Source of the DNA: an uncultured Mediterraneibacter sp. | GTDB taxonomy: Bacteria; Bacillota; Clostridia; Lachnospirales; Lachnospiraceae | Assembly (NCBI GenBank): GCA_944375765.1 | Contig: CALWAR010000102.1 | Coordinates: forward strand, 1 to 35,059 | Length of the DNA stretch: 35,059 nt | Reading direction: 5' to 3' | Part shown: in pieces, positions 1 to 9,682 of the stretch | How positions within the stretch are numbered: the stretch's first letter is position 1 | Layout of the letters: each line of letters starts with the position of its first letter | The notes under the pieces: generated by a model | The model's input: the letters and a program-made list of their open reading frames with translations, nothing else | The model's database searches: none | Told to the model about the DNA's origin: nothing | Position numbers and translations under genes: made by a program

Positions 1-574
<574 letters not shown>

Positions 575-659
575 GACGGGCCGGTACGGGTATCTGTATA
601 TGGATATCCGCAGATACAGAGAAACATAAGAGAGCAGAAACAAGAAGGAGAGCGAGGAA

Positions 660-1253
660 ATGAGTGGACTTGATAAAATGAAAGCCCGGATTCTCGAAGA
701 CGCTAACAGCACTGCGCAGCAGATCACCAGCAAGGCGAACGCTGAAGCCGGGGCGGCAGTACAGGCGGCGAAAGAGTCAGCTGAAGCCGAGGCGGCAAAG
801 ATCCTCGAGCGCGCCAAACGCGACGCGGCGGAATATGCGGAGCGCGTGGATTCTTCCATGGATATGCGCAGGAAGCAGGCCATTCTTGCCGCAAAGCAGG
901 AAGTGATCAGCGACGTGCTCAATAAGGCATATGAGGCTGTGATGAATCTGGACGATGAGAAATATTTTGAAATGCTTGAAAAGCTGCTCGAAAAACATGC
1001 TCTGCCTGAAAGCGGGGAGATTTGTTTTTCAGCGAAAGATCTCGAGCGGATGCCGGAAGGATTTCGGGAGAAGATCGAACGTATCGCCGGATCAAAAGGA
1101 GGAGACTTAAAAGTTTCCGATAAGCCTGAGAAAATGGACGGCGGTTTCCTGCTCGTCTACGGAGGTATCGAGGAAAACTGTACGATCAGCGCGGTGTTTG
1201 CCTCCAGACGGGAAGAATTATCAGACCAGGTGAACAGGCTGCTGTTCGGATAA
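660..1253 (+). CDS. atpE: V-type ATP synthase subunit E (peripheral stalk)
   Basis: This 197-residue protein has an Ala/Glu/Lys-rich N-terminal half (about residues 1-100) with strong coiled-coil character, followed by a compact C-terminal domain. That is the pattern of V-ATPase subunit E, which forms the stator stalk linking the A3B3 head to subunit I. The start is preceded by AAGGAG at 644-649. The gene follows atpK by 85 bp and precedes atpC by 24 bp, so it is part of the operon. Sequence conservation in this family is low, so order and coiled-coil content carry much of the call. Confidence 0.9.
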   Translation: MSGLDKMKARILEDANSTAQQITSKANAEAGAAVQAAKESAEAEAAKILERAKRDAAEYAERVDSSMDMRRKQAILAAKQEVISDVLNKAYEAVMNLDDEKYFEMLEKLLEKHALPESGEICFSAKDLERMPEGFREKIERIAGSKGGDLKVSDKPEKMDGGFLLVYGGIEENCTISAVFASRREELSDQVNRLLFG

Positions 1254-1277
1254 AGCGCAGATGTTAGGAGGGTTAAC

Positions 1278-2249
1278 TTGAGTAATACAAAATATGCTTA
1301 TGCGGTTGCGCGCATCCGCGCACTGGAAGTATCCCTGTTCTCTGATGCGTTTATCGAGCAGCTCTTATCATGCAAAAGCGCAGAGCAGGTCCTGCAGTCC
1401 GTGGTCGAAAAGGGCTGGGGCGATATGGACACTGAAAATGATGCGGAAGCGGTATTAAAGCGCGAGGAAGAAAAAGCGTGGGAAGTCATCCGCGATGTGG
1501 CTCCCGATATGAGTGTCTTTGACGTACTCTCTTATCCGAAGCTGTACCATAATCTGAAAGCAGCGGTCAAAGAGGTGTGTACGGATACAGAGAATGAGGC
1601 CATGTTCTATGACGACTGCCCGATCCCGGGGAAAGAGATGTATCAGATCATAGAGAGCAGAGAGTTTTCCCGGCTTCCGGGGAACATGTCCCGGACTGCG
1701 CAGGAAGCGATGGATACTCTGCTCCATACCGGAGACGGACAGATCTGCGATATTATCGTGGACAGAGCGGCTCTGGATGCGATCGAAGAAGCCGGGAAAA
1801 AGTCAGGGGAACCGATCATCGAGAATTATGCGGATACGACGGTCGCTATCGCGGATATCAAGATAGCAGTGCGCGCCCAGAAGACAGGGAAGAGCGCGGA
1901 CTTTATGAGAAGCGCCATGGCTGAGTGCGGCAGTCTGAGCCTGGATCAGCTTATCCGTGCGGCGCTCGCAGGGGCGGAGGAGATCGCTCAGTATCTTGAG
2001 AGTACTTCCTATGCCGGCGGCGCGGACGCGTTAAGGGAGTCCCCGTCAGCCTTTGAGCGCTGGTGCGACAACCGTATGATCGAGACATTGAGACCTCAGA
2101 AATATGAGACATTTTCTGTCGGGCCTCTGCTGGGATATCTGATCGCAAGAGAGAATGAGATCAAGACAGTGCGGATCATTCTGACCGGAAAACAAAATGG
2201 TTTTACGGACGACGCGATCCGGGAAAGGATAAGGGAGATGTATGTATAA
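1278..2249 (+). CDS. atpC: V-type ATP synthase subunit C (central stalk to ring connector)
   Basis: This 323-residue soluble, largely helical protein belongs to the V-ATPase subunit C/d family (NtpC), the socket joining the central axle to the proteolipid ring. The YAYAVARIRALE start, an internal YPKLYHNLKAAVKE and the C-terminal YLIARENEIKTVRIILTGK are typical. The start codon is TTG at 1278, chosen because AGGAGGG at 1266-1272 lies just upstream and the family begins at this point. The ATG at 1261 belongs to another frame that stops almost at once. The gene overlaps atpF by 8 bases, which implies translational coupling. Confidence 0.94.
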   Translation: MSNTKYAYAVARIRALEVSLFSDAFIEQLLSCKSAEQVLQSVVEKGWGDMDTENDAEAVLKREEEKAWEVIRDVAPDMSVFDVLSYPKLYHNLKAAVKEVCTDTENEAMFYDDCPIPGKEMYQIIESREFSRLPGNMSRTAQEAMDTLLHTGDGQICDIIVDRAALDAIEEAGKKSGEPIIENYADTTVAIADIKIAVRAQKTGKSADFMRSAMAECGSLSLDQLIRAALAGAEEIAQYLESTSYAGGADALRESPSAFERWCDNRMIETLRPQKYETFSVGPLLGYLIARENEIKTVRIILTGKQNGFTDDAIRERIREMYV

Positions 2250-2565
2250 GATTGCAGTGGTCGGCGATTACGACAGTATCTACGGTTTCGCCACATTGGG
2301 GCTTGGCATCTGCCCTGTGAAAGACCGGGAGGAAATACGTGACAGACTCCGCAGACTTGTGGAGGAAAAATATGGGATCATCTATATCACGGAGGCGGCG
2401 GCCGCTGAAGTGGAGGATGAGTTGGAGAAGTATCGTGAAAAGACTCTGCCCGCTATCATCAGAATACCGGGAGTATCCGGCAACAATGGAGCCGGTATCG
2501 AGGGTGTGAGAAAGACGGTGGAACAGGCAGTCGGATCAGATATTTTGTTTGGAGGAGTAAGCTAA
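2242..2565 (+). CDS. atpF: V-type ATP synthase subunit F (central stalk)
   Basis: This 107-residue protein has the [20 protein letters not shown] opening of the V-ATPase F subunit (called NtpG in E. hirae), a small Rossmann-like protein that sits on the rotating axle with subunit D. The length matches the family (about 100-110). It starts inside the end of atpC and its TAA overlaps the first base of the atpA ATG (TAATG). Such coupling fits the fixed subunit ratio of the complex. Confidence 0.94.
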   Translation: MYKIAVVGDYDSIYGFATLGLGICPVKDREEIRDRLRRLVEEKYGIIYITEAAAAEVEDELEKYREKTLPAIIRIPGVSGNNGAGIEGVRKTVEQAVGSDILFGGVS

Positions 2566-4331
2566 TGAGCACAGGAGTGATTAAAAAAGTCGCAGGACCT
2601 CTTGTCATCGCAGAGGGAATGCGTGATGCAAATATGTTCGATGTGGTCCGTGTGTCGAACCAGCGTCTGATCGGCGAGATCATCGAGATGCACGGAGACG
2701 AGGCGTCGATCCAGGTGTACGAGGAGACGTCAGGTCTGGGACCGGGCGAGCCGGTAGAATCTATGGAAGTGCCTATGTCTGTAGAACTGGGACCGGGACT
2801 CATCACAAGTATCTACGACGGGATCCAGAGACCGCTCGACGATATCATGAAGATCTCTGGAAATAACTTAAAGCGCGGCGTCGAGGTGCCGTCTTTAAAG
2901 AGAGACTTGAAATGGGAGTTCGTACCCACGGTGAAAGCCGGCGATGAGGTGGGCGAAGGAGATGTGATCGGTACAGTGCAGGAGACTGTACTCGTGCAGC
3001 AGAAGATCATGGTTCCATATGGCATGAGAGGAACGATAAAAGAGATCAAATCAGGAGAGTTTACCGTAGAAGAAGTAGTGGCTGTGCTTGAGACACAAGA
3101 CGGAGACAAAGAGCTGACGATGATGCAGAAATGGCCGGTCCGCCGCGGACGCCCGTATCAGAAGAAGCTCCCGCCGGAGATGCCGCTTATCACAGGACAG
3201 AGAGTCGTCGACACGTTCTTCCCTATCGCAAAGGGCGGTGTGGCGGCAGTGCCCGGACCGTTTGGGAGCGGTAAGACTGTGATCCAGCATCAGCTCGCAA
3301 AGTGGGCGGAAGCTGACATCGTCGTCTACATCGGCTGCGGCGAGCGTGGGAATGAGATGACGGACGTTCTGAACGAGTTCCCGGAACTCAAAGACCCGAA
3401 AACAGGACAGCCTCTGATGCAGAGAACCGTCCTCATTGCGAATACATCGGACATGCCGGTGGCTGCCAGGGAGGCGTCTATCTACACAGGCATTACGATC
3501 GCAGAGTATTTCCGTGACATGGGATATTCTGTAGCGCTGATGGCAGACTCCACATCCCGCTGGGCCGAGGCGTTAAGAGAGATGTCGGGGCGTCTGGAAG
3601 AGATGCCCGGTGAGGAGGGATACCCGGCTTATCTGGGAAGCCGTCTGGCTCAGTTCTATGAGCGTGCCGGACACGTGATCTCTCTTGGGAAAGACGGACG
3701 CGAGGGAGCCCTCTCAGTTATCGGTGCGGTATCCCCGCCGGGCGGCGATACGTCCGAGCCGGTATCCCAGGCGACGCTCCGTATCGTGAAAGTATTCTGG
3801 GGGCTTGACTCGTCTCTTGCGTATAAGAGACATTTCCCGGCCATCAACTGGCTGAACAGCTACTCTCTGTATCTGGACGATATGGAAGCGTGGTTTAACG
3901 GCAATGTGGCGGAAGACTGGATGGAAGGACGCCAGAAGATGATGACGCTCCTTCAGGAAGAGGCGGAACTCGAAGAGATCGTGAAGATGGTCGGTATGGA
4001 TGCACTCTCGCCGGGAGACCGTCTGAAAATGGAGGCGGCGCGTTCTATTCGTGAGGACTTCCTGCACCAGAACTCTTTCCATGAGGTCGACACTTACACG
4101 TCGCTCAAGAAACAGCACATGATGATGCTCCTTGTCAATGCGTTCTACGACAGAGCAGTGCAGGCGCTCTCGGAGGGGGCATCGCTGCAGAAGCTGATCT
4201 CCATGCCTGTAAGGGAGCAGATCGGACGTTTCAAATATGTGCATGAAGATGCGCTTGACGAGGAATACAGGGCAGTTGACGAAGAACTGACGGCCCAGAT
4301 CGCGGGCGCTTTTGAAAAGGAGGACCGCTAA
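2565..4331 (+). CDS. atpA: V-type ATP synthase subunit A (catalytic ATPase subunit)
   Basis: This 588-residue protein is the nucleotide-hydrolysing subunit of the A3B3 head. It has an N-terminal beta-barrel (about residues 1-75), the non-homologous bulge region typical of V-type A subunits (about 115-190), and a RecA-like core with the Walker A motif GPFGSGKT at about residues 230-237. The catalytic glutamate segment GCGERGNEM follows at about 258-266, then a helical C-terminal domain. [20 protein letters not shown] is the conserved Walker B region. The length matches the family (about 585-595). The start is in TAATG with the atpF stop, preceded by GGAGG in TTTGGAGGAGTAAGC. Confidence 0.99.
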   Translation: MSTGVIKKVAGPLVIAEGMRDANMFDVVRVSNQRLIGEIIEMHGDEASIQVYEETSGLGPGEPVESMEVPMSVELGPGLITSIYDGIQRPLDDIMKISGNNLKRGVEVPSLKRDLKWEFVPTVKAGDEVGEGDVIGTVQETVLVQQKIMVPYGMRGTIKEIKSGEFTVEEVVAVLETQDGDKELTMMQKWPVRRGRPYQKKLPPEMPLITGQRVVDTFFPIAKGGVAAVPGPFGSGKTVIQHQLAKWAEADIVVYIGCGERGNEMTDVLNEFPELKDPKTGQPLMQRTVLIANTSDMPVAAREASIYTGITIAEYFRDMGYSVALMADSTSRWAEALREMSGRLEEMPGEEGYPAYLGSRLAQFYERAGHVISLGKDGREGALSVIGAVSPPGGDTSEPVSQATLRIVKVFWGLDSSLAYKRHFPAINWLNSYSLYLDDMEAWFNGNVAEDWMEGRQKMMTLLQEEAELEEIVKMVGMDALSPGDRLKMEAARSIREDFLHQNSFHEVDTYTSLKKQHMMMLLVNAFYDRAVQALSEGASLQKLISMPVREQIGRFKYVHEDALDEEYRAVDEELTAQIAGAFEKEDR

Positions 4332-5696
4332 ATGCCAAAAGAGTACAGAACTATACAGGAAGTAGCCGGACCGCTGATGCTCGTGCAGGGCGTGGAAGGC
4401 GTGACATATGATGAGCTTGGTGAGATCGAGCTCGCAGACGGCGAGACAAGACGCTGCAAAGTGCTTGAGGTAAACGGAAGCGACGTGCTCGTCCAGCTCT
4501 TTGAGAGTTCGACAGGCATCAACCTGTCCAACAGCAAGGTGCGCTTCCTTGGACGGAGCATGGAGCTTGGCGTGTCTGAGGATATGCTGGGACGCGTGTT
4601 TGACGGCCTGGGGCGTCCTATTGACGACGGCCCGGAGATCCTGCCGGAAGCCCGGATGGACGTCAATGGTCTTCCGATGAACCCTGCGGCGAGAAGCTAT
4701 CCCGAGGAGTTCATCCAGACCGGAGTGTCCGCCATCGACGGACTGAATACACTGGTCCGCGGACAGAAGCTGCCGATCTTCTCAGCATCGGGACTTCCGC
4801 ACGCACAGCTTGCCGCGCAGATTGCAAGGCAGGCAAAGGTGCTCGGCAAAGACGAAAACTTCGCCGTTGTATTTGCCGCTATGGGTATCACATTTGAAGA
4901 GTCAAACTTCTTTGTGGAAAGTTTCCGTGAAACGGGAGCGCTGGACCGTACCGTCCTGTTTGTCAATCTGGCAAACGATCCGGCCATCGAGCGTATCGCA
5001 ACGCCGAAGATGGCGCTGACAGCGGCAGAGTATCTTGCATTTGAGAAAGACATGCATGTACTTGTAATCCTGACGGATATTACAAACTATGCGGACGCGC
5101 TCCGCGAGGTGTCCGCCGCACGAAAAGAAGTGCCGGGACGCCGCGGATATCCGGGATATATGTACACAGACCTTGCGACGATCTATGAAAGAGCAGGAAG
5201 GCAGAGAGGAAAAACAGGAAGCATCACGATGATCCCGATCCTCACAATGCCCGAGGATGACAAGACGCATCCGATCCCTGACCTGACCGGATATATCACA
5301 GAGGGGCAGATCATCTTAAGCCGTGAACTTTACCGCAGGGGAGTCACGCCGCCTATCGACGTGCTGCCGTCCCTGTCCCGTCTGAAAGACAAGGGTATCG
5401 GTGAGGGCAAGACGCGCGCGGACCACTCCAATACCATGAACCAGCTCTTTGCCGCATATGCCCGCGGAAAAGACGCAAAAGAACTCATGGTCATCTTAGG
5501 CGAGGCGGCTCTGACCGAGATCGACCTGATGTATGCGAAATTCGCAGATGCGTTCGAGCAGGAATACGTCTCACAGGGCTACAATGCAGACCGCGGTATC
5601 GAGGAGACACTTGATATCGGGTGGAAGCTTCTGAGAATGCTGCCGAGGACCGAACTCAAACGAATCGACGATAAGTTCTTAGAAGAGTACTACTAG
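4332..5696 (+). CDS. atpB: V-type ATP synthase subunit B (regulatory subunit)
   Basis: This 454-residue protein is the non-catalytic partner of subunit A in the ATPase head. As expected for B subunits, the RecA-like fold is kept but the Walker A loop is degenerate: [20 protein letters not shown] stands where A has [45 protein letters not shown] is strongly conserved in the family and includes the residues that complete the ATP site at the A/B interface. It starts immediately after the atpA stop with AAGGAGG at about 4318-4324. The length is normal (about 455-465). Confidence 0.98.
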   Translation: MPKEYRTIQEVAGPLMLVQGVEGVTYDELGEIELADGETRRCKVLEVNGSDVLVQLFESSTGINLSNSKVRFLGRSMELGVSEDMLGRVFDGLGRPIDDGPEILPEARMDVNGLPMNPAARSYPEEFIQTGVSAIDGLNTLVRGQKLPIFSASGLPHAQLAAQIARQAKVLGKDENFAVVFAAMGITFEESNFFVESFRETGALDRTVLFVNLANDPAIERIATPKMALTAAEYLAFEKDMHVLVILTDITNYADALREVSAARKEVPGRRGYPGYMYTDLATIYERAGRQRGKTGSITMIPILTMPEDDKTHPIPDLTGYITEGQIILSRELYRRGVTPPIDVLPSLSRLKDKGIGEGKTRADHSNTMNQLFAAYARGKDAKELMVILGEAALTEIDLMYAKFADAFEQEYVSQGYNADRGIEETLDIGWKLLRMLPRTELKRIDDKFLEEYY

Positions 5697-5707
5697 GAGG
5701 TGGCGTT

Positions 5708-6367
5708 TTGGCGGCAAAACAGGTGAACCCGACCAGAATGGAGCTGACACGTCTGAAAAAGAAGCGGATCACGGCGATCCGCGGGCACAAGCTCTTAAAA
5801 GACAAGCGCGATGAGCTGATGCGTCAGTATCTTGACCTGGTCCGTGAAAATATGGAAGTGCGCAGGACAGTGGAAGCCGGCATCAGGTCTGCAAACCGTA
5901 ATTTTGTCATCGCCAAGGCAGGAATGTCGGAAGCGGCTCTGAACACCGCTTTGATGGCGCCCAAGCAGGAGATCAGCCTGGAAGCGGACGAGAAGAATGT
6001 TATGAGCGTGGACATCCCTACGTTTGAATACAAGACAAGGACTGCGGATGAGAATGATATCTATTCCTACGGTTTTGCGTTTACGTCCAGCGATCTGGAC
6101 GGAGCGGTGAAGTCGCTCGCGGACGTTCTCCCCGCAATGATCCGGCTTGCCGAATGTGAGAAAGCGTGTCAGCTCATGGCTGCGGAGATAGAAAAGACAA
6201 GACGGCGCGTCAATGCGCTGGAGCATGTGATCATCCCGGAGACGGAGGAGAGCATCAAGTACATTACGATGAAGCTGGATGAGAACGAGAGAAGTACTCA
6301 GATCCGCCTTATGAAAGTTAAAGACATGATGCTTGAGGATGCACATCATTACAGTGAAAAACAATGA
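5708..6367 (+). CDS. atpD: V-type ATP synthase subunit D (central axle)
   Basis: This 219-residue protein has the N-terminal VNPTRMELTRLKKKRITAIRGHKLLKDKRDEL signature of the V-ATPase D subunit and a second long helix near the C terminus (ALEHVIIPETEESIKYI). The two helices form the antiparallel coiled coil that acts as the rotor axle. The start is TTG at 5708, supported by AGGAGGTGG at 5696-5703, which overlaps the atpB stop codon. It is the last gene of the operon and is followed by a strong terminator, so no further ATPase subunit lies downstream. Confidence 0.96.
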   Translation: MAAKQVNPTRMELTRLKKKRITAIRGHKLLKDKRDELMRQYLDLVRENMEVRRTVEAGIRSANRNFVIAKAGMSEAALNTALMAPKQEISLEADEKNVMSVDIPTFEYKTRTADENDIYSYGFAFTSSDLDGAVKSLADVLPAMIRLAECEKACQLMAAEIEKTRRRVNALEHVIIPETEESIKYITMKLDENERSTQIRLMKVKDMMLEDAHHYSEKQ

Positions 6368-6378
6368 TCTGAATAAAG

Positions 6379-6422
6379 AAGGATCTGGAAGCCGGAGACC
6401 GGTTTCCGGATCCTTAATTTTT
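6379..6422 (+). terminator. Intrinsic terminator of the V-ATPase operon
   Basis: A 13-bp stem (arms 6379-6391 and 6403-6415, with two G-U pairs) continues into an inner CCGG/CCGG pairing with an AGA loop, and is followed by AATTTTT. It lies 12 bases after the atpD stop. Confidence 0.93.
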
Positions 6423-6493
6423 GTCCCGGCGCGAATTTATTGCTGTAGCTTATCCGCTTTATCCGGATAATGGCAAAAATCAGAGTTTATACC

Positions 6494-6522
6494 TTGGACA
6501 CATGGGACAGATATGTTACAAT
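6494..6522 (+). promoter_or_regulatory. Sigma-A promoter for the AI-2E family gene
   Basis: TTGGAC (6494-6499), a 17-base spacer and TACAAT (6517-6522), with TG one base upstream of the -10 (extended -10). It falls between the V-ATPase terminator and the start at 6603. It also argues against the in-frame ATG at 6513, which lies inside the promoter. Confidence 0.8.
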
Positions 6523-6602
6523 GGAGTAGTATCAGACACTGTGGAGAGATCAGCCCTTACAGACGGGGGAAAATAAATGAAACAGAAAACGCTGGAGGAA
6601 CC

Positions 6603-7814
6603 ATGAATCTTGACAAGAAAAGCATAAAACAATTGAGACAGTTGATCCTTTTTACGATCGTCATATTGATCGCACTGTGGAATTACGCCATTATCTTTGA
6701 GTGGATCGGCTTTGCATTCGGGATCATATTCCCGTTTCTGCTTGGCGGAGCGATCGCGTTTGTCCTGAACGTGCCGATGAATTTCCTGGAGGAAAAGATA
6801 TTCCGCAACAGATACCTGAAAGAAAATAAAGTCGCAAAGCGGATCGCAAGACCGGTCAGCCTGGTTCTTACGATCGCTATAGTGATCGGCGTTGTAGTGC
6901 TGGTTATGTTTGTCGTGATCCCCGAGCTGACCACAACTGTGATATCCCTTGGAAAGACGATCCGTACATTTGTGCCGGATGCACAGCGCTTCCTGGAGGA
7001 GACGTTCACGAACGACAGCGAAGTGAGGGTGTGGTTTGAGGGGCTGAACCTGAATCTGGACAGACTGATGGAAAGTGCGATGTCCTTTTTCCAGAATGGC
7101 GCAGGGGATGTGCTGAATTCAACGATGTCGGCCATCGGTTCTATCGTGAGCGGTATGACAACGTTTGTCATTGCATTTGTCTTCGGCTGCTATGTACTTC
7201 TGCAGAAAGAGAAGCTGCGCGTGCAGGTCACAAAAGTAATGTATGCATTTCTGCCGGAAGAGAGAGTGGAGTGGTGTCTGGAAGTGTGCACCCTGACTGC
7301 AAAGTCGTTTTCCAGCTTCCTCACCGGGCAGTGTGTGGAGGCGCTGATACTGGGCTCGATGTTCTTTGTCGTTATGAGTATCATTAATATGCCGTATGCG
7401 CTGCTGGTAGCGGTTCTGATCTCGTTTACGTCGCTGATCCCAATCTTCGGCGCTTTTATCGGATGCATCGTAGGCGCGTTTCTGATCCTGATGGTAGATC
7501 CGCTCCAGGCGCTGGGCTTTGTGATTATGTTCCTGATCCTGCAGCAGATCGAGGGGAACCTGATCTACCCGAAAGTCGTAGGCGCATCCGTAGGACTTCC
7601 GTCCATCTGGGTGCTGGCTGCGGTGACGATCGGCGGCAATCTTATGGGGATTGTCGGGATGCTGATCTTTATCCCGATCGTATCGGTAGTGTATACCTTG
7701 TTCCGGGCGAGCGTTTATAAGCGTCTGAGGAAAAAGCACAGGGATATACAGACGGCAAGACCAGAGAAGCCGGACGCACAGGATGAAAGCAGTGAAAAGA
7801 TAAAAAATACTTGA
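6603..7814 (+). CDS. AI-2E family transporter (UPF0118/PerM-like membrane protein)
   Basis: This protein of about 403 residues belongs to the AI-2E/PerM permease family. Members have been tied to autoinducer-2 export, Na+(Li+)/H+ antiport or unknown transport, so the substrate here is not known. It has two hydrophobic segments near the N terminus, a third at about residues 70-95, a long soluble stretch (about 100-180), then a cluster of membrane helices. The family's hallmark lies in the last part: the LISFTSLIPIFGAFIG and LQQIEGNLIYPKVVG regions. The start is set at 6603 because GGAGGA lies 6 bases upstream and the longer reading frame would begin within the promoter. The C-terminal tail is charged and cytoplasmic. 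Confidence 0.92.
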   Translation: MNLDKKSIKQLRQLILFTIVILIALWNYAIIFEWIGFAFGIIFPFLLGGAIAFVLNVPMNFLEEKIFRNRYLKENKVAKRIARPVSLVLTIAIVIGVVVLVMFVVIPELTTTVISLGKTIRTFVPDAQRFLEETFTNDSEVRVWFEGLNLNLDRLMESAMSFFQNGAGDVLNSTMSAIGSIVSGMTTFVIAFVFGCYVLLQKEKLRVQVTKVMYAFLPEERVEWCLEVCTLTAKSFSSFLTGQCVEALILGSMFFVVMSIINMPYALLVAVLISFTSLIPIFGAFIGCIVGAFLILMVDPLQALGFVIMFLILQQIEGNLIYPKVVGASVGLPSIWVLAAVTIGGNLMGIVGMLIFIPIVSVVYTLFRASVYKRLRKKHRDIQTARPEKPDAQDESSEKIKNT

Positions 7815-7839
7815 AATACAGCGGTTTTTATGTTATCAT
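7811..7839 (+). promoter_or_regulatory. Sigma-A promoter for the rpsF-ssb-rpsR operon
   Basis: TTGAAA (7811-7816), a 17-base spacer and TATCAT (7834-7839), with TG upstream of the -10 (extended). The -35 overlaps the stop of the preceding gene. It gives a leader of about 95 bases before rpsF. Confidence 0.7.
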
Positions 7840-7854
7840 GTATAACCGTGACGT

Positions 7855-7914
7855 ACTGTCGGATTCTGTCCGATCAGTTTCATAAATTCCTTGCTCCCGC
7901 AGATATACGGGGGC
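7855..7914 (+). promoter_or_regulatory. Structured leader of rpsF (possible S6:S18 autoregulatory element)
   Basis: Two hairpins sit between the promoter and the ribosome binding site. The first pairs ACTG (7855-7858) and CGGA (7860-7863) with TCCG (7869-7872) and CAGT (7875-7878), leaving small bulges. The second is a 7-bp stem, GCTCCCG (7893-7899) with CGGGGGC (7908-7914), around an 8-base loop. rpsF leaders in many bacteria bind the S6:S18 complex as feedback control. I cannot confirm the specific consensus here, so the functional call is inference. Confidence 0.35.
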
Positions 7915-7940
7915 CAGAGACCATAAGGAGGTGCAGGACC

Positions 7941-8228
7941 ATGAATAAGTATGAATTAGCTGTTGTTGTGAGCGCAAAACTCGAAGACGAAGCAAGAGCA
8001 GACGTGATCGAGAAAGTAAAAGCTCTTATCACACGTTTCGGCGGCAACGTGACAGACGTGGACGAGTGGGGCAAGAGAAGATTCGCTTACGAGATCCAGA
8101 AGATGACAGAAGGATATTACTACTTCGTACACTTCGAGGCTGAGCCGACGGTTCCGGGCGAAGTGGAACAGCGTATCCGCATTATGGACAACGTGCTCAG
8201 GTATTTATGCGTGAAACAGGAAGCATAA
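7941..8228 (+). CDS. rpsF: 30S ribosomal protein S6
   Basis: This 95-residue protein is the ribosomal S6 family member that pairs with S18 on the small-subunit platform. MNKYELAVVVSAKLEDE, the central WGKRRFAYEIQKMTEGYYYFVHFEAE and the closing IMDNVLRYLCVK are classic S6 motifs. The start at 7941 follows AAGGAGG at 7925-7931. A longer in-frame extension to 7830 would run through the promoter and leader and is rejected. It is first in the common rpsF-ssb-rpsR operon. It lacks the long acidic C-terminal tail of E. coli S6, as usual in Firmicutes. Confidence 0.98.
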   Translation: MNKYELAVVVSAKLEDEARADVIEKVKALITRFGGNVTDVDEWGKRRFAYEIQKMTEGYYYFVHFEAEPTVPGEVEQRIRIMDNVLRYLCVKQEA

Positions 8229-8244
8229 GCGGAAAGAGGTATAT

Positions 8245-8688
8245 ATGAATAAGGTAGTTTTAGTAGGACGGTTGACAAGAGATCCTGAAGTCAGATATTC
8301 ACAGGGCGAGAGCGCGACGGCGGTTGCAAGATACACAGTTGCCGTTGACCGCAGATTCAAAAGGGACGGAGAGCCGACTGCAGATTTTATCCCATGCGTC
8401 GTGTTCGGACGTTCTGCGGAGTTTGCAGAGAAGTATTTCCGTCAGGGGATGCGGGTATCCGTTTCCGGCCGTATCCAGACCGGAAGCTACACGAACAAGG
8501 ACGGTGTGAAAGTATATACAACGGAAGTGATCGTGGAGGATCAGGAGTTTGCAGAGAGCAGAGCTGAGAGCGAGGCGAACAGAGCGTCCTATCAGCAGTC
8601 TGCGCCGGCGCCGGCTCCAAGCGCACCGGCAGGAGACGGATTTATGAATATCCCGGATGGCATTGATGAGGAGTTACCGTTTAATTGA
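8245..8688 (+). CDS. ssb: Single-stranded DNA-binding protein
   Basis: This 147-residue protein has an OB fold at residues 1 to about 105 (MNKVVLVGRLTRDPEVRY, with aromatic DNA-stacking positions), a flexible Pro/Ala/Ser-rich linker (about 112-133) and an acidic tip. It coats single-stranded DNA and recruits repair and replication proteins through its C terminus. The tip reads DEELPFN, one residue longer than the usual ending in Pro-Phe, because AAT lies between TTT and TGA. It sits between rpsF and rpsR, 16 bases after rpsF, with GAAAGAGG before the start. Confidence 0.98.
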   Translation: MNKVVLVGRLTRDPEVRYSQGESATAVARYTVAVDRRFKRDGEPTADFIPCVVFGRSAEFAEKYFRQGMRVSVSGRIQTGSYTNKDGVKVYTTEVIVEDQEFAESRAESEANRASYQQSAPAPAPSAPAGDGFMNIPDGIDEELPFN

Positions 8689-8718
8689 CCTTCATTATTA
8701 AGAAAGGAGATAATCATC

Positions 8719-8985
8719 ATGGCTTACGAAAAGGGAAGCAGACCAGAGGGCGGATACAAGAGAAGAGGACCGGCCCGCAGAAGAAAAAAAGTCTGCGTAT
8801 TCTGTGGCAAAGAGAACAATGAGATAGATTACAAGGACGTAGCGAAGTTAAAGAAATATGTTTCTGAGAGAGGCAAGATCCTTCCGAGGAGGATCACAGG
8901 AAACTGTGCGAAACATCAGAGGGCTATTACAGTAGCGATCAAGAGAGCAAGACATATTTCACTGATGCCGTACGTTCAGGACTGA
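8719..8985 (+). CDS. rpsR: 30S ribosomal protein S18
   Basis: This 88-residue protein contains the S18 core, with [19 protein letters not shown] and [13 protein letters not shown], and binds S6 in the ribosome platform. It carries C26-x2-C29 and C63-x2-H66, the zinc-binding form of S18 rather than the Cys-free paralogue. The N-terminal 24 residues are basic and Arg/Lys-rich. The start follows AAAGGAGA at about 8702-8709. The operon ends in a terminator directly after it. Confidence 0.98.
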   Translation: MAYEKGSRPEGGYKRRGPARRRKKVCVFCGKENNEIDYKDVAKLKKYVSERGKILPRRITGNCAKHQRAITVAIKRARHISLMPYVQD

Positions 8986-8995
8986 TTAAGAGATG

Positions 8996-9039
8996 AAAAG
9001 CTGATTTCGGAGGGATTTCCCTCAGAAGTCAGCTTTTTT
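8996..9039 (+). terminator. Intrinsic terminator of the rpsF operon
   Basis: A stem of about 19 bp with a single mismatch (AAAAGCTGATTTC region at 8996-9008 pairing with its complement at about 9022-9037) is capped by GGAGGG/CCCTC and a short loop, and runs into TTTTTT. It is 10 bases after the rpsR stop. Confidence 0.93.
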
Positions 9040-9071
9040 GCGCGATACGCCCGGCAGGCAGCCGCCATGCC

Positions 9072-9101
9072 TGCATGAGCGGATATTGGCCGGGGTATAA
9101 T
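9072..9101 (+). promoter_or_regulatory. Probable promoter for the isochorismatase-like gene
   Basis: A perfect TATAAT lies at 9096-9101. The matching -35 is poor (TGCATG at 9072-9077, 18-base spacing). An inverted repeat GCAGGC (9055-9060)/GCCTGC (about 9068-9073) overlaps the -35 area and could be an operator. The gene starts 50 bases downstream. Confidence 0.4.
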
Positions 9102-9151
9102 GACGCCATATAAAAACATAATATAGTAAAGAATATTTTGGAGGATGGAAT

Positions 9152-9682
9152 ATGGCGAACATACTTTTTCTGATTATAGATATGCAGAACGGATTTATCA
9201 ACAATCACACAGAAGGGCTTGTAGAAAAAATACATGATTTCCAGACAGATATCGCAGATCATGTGATCACGGCAGGGACACGCTATGTGAACCATGACCA
9301 TACAGCCTGCTATGTGTTTGAGGGCTGGAAGAGCTGTATGGCGGGCACAAAAGAAGCGGAGGTTGTGCCGGAACTTGGGGGATGTATGCAGAGAGTGTTT
9401 GACAAGGACAAGTACAGCTGCTGGAATGAGGAGATGAAAGCGTTCATCCGTGACAATAAGGTTAAAAAGGTATATTTCGCAGGTGTGAATACGGGATGCT
9501 GTGTCCTGCACAGCGCCATGGACTTCTATAATGACCTGGTCGACTGTGCGGTGATCGAGGATCTGTGTGGCTCAACATCGGGGAAAGAAGAACACGAGGC
9601 CGCGCTTGTCGTCCTGCGCAGCTGCATCACGAAACAACGTGTGATAACGGCTGAGGCGGCGTATGAGGAAATCTGCGGCTGA
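9152..9682 (+). CDS. Isochorismatase-family cysteine hydrolase
   Basis: This 176-residue protein has the alpha/beta fold of the isochorismatase/nicotinamidase superfamily, cytoplasmic hydrolases of amides or related bonds. The catalytic triad is visible: D10 in LIIDMQNGF, a lysine in KDKYSCW (K85 or K87), and a cysteine in GVNTGCCVLHSA (C117 by alignment with the usual DVCV pattern, next to C116). The His pair in VNHDHTACYVFEGW is unusual for a simple isochorismatase, and the substrate is unknown. The start follows GGAGGATGG. It is a single-gene unit between the rpsR terminator and the fba promoter. Confidence 0.85.
   Translation: MANILFLIIDMQNGFINNHTEGLVEKIHDFQTDIADHVITAGTRYVNHDHTACYVFEGWKSCMAGTKEAEVVPELGGCMQRVFDKDKYSCWNEEMKAFIRDNKVKKVYFAGVNTGCCVLHSAMDFYNDLVDCAVIEDLCGSTSGKEEHEAALVVLRSCITKQRVITAEAAYEEICG

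Noticed and set aside
6513-6602. N-terminal extension of the AI-2E family protein
   Set aside because: The ATG at 6513 lies inside the promoter (-10 at 6517-6522), and the start at 6603 has GGAGGA at the right distance.
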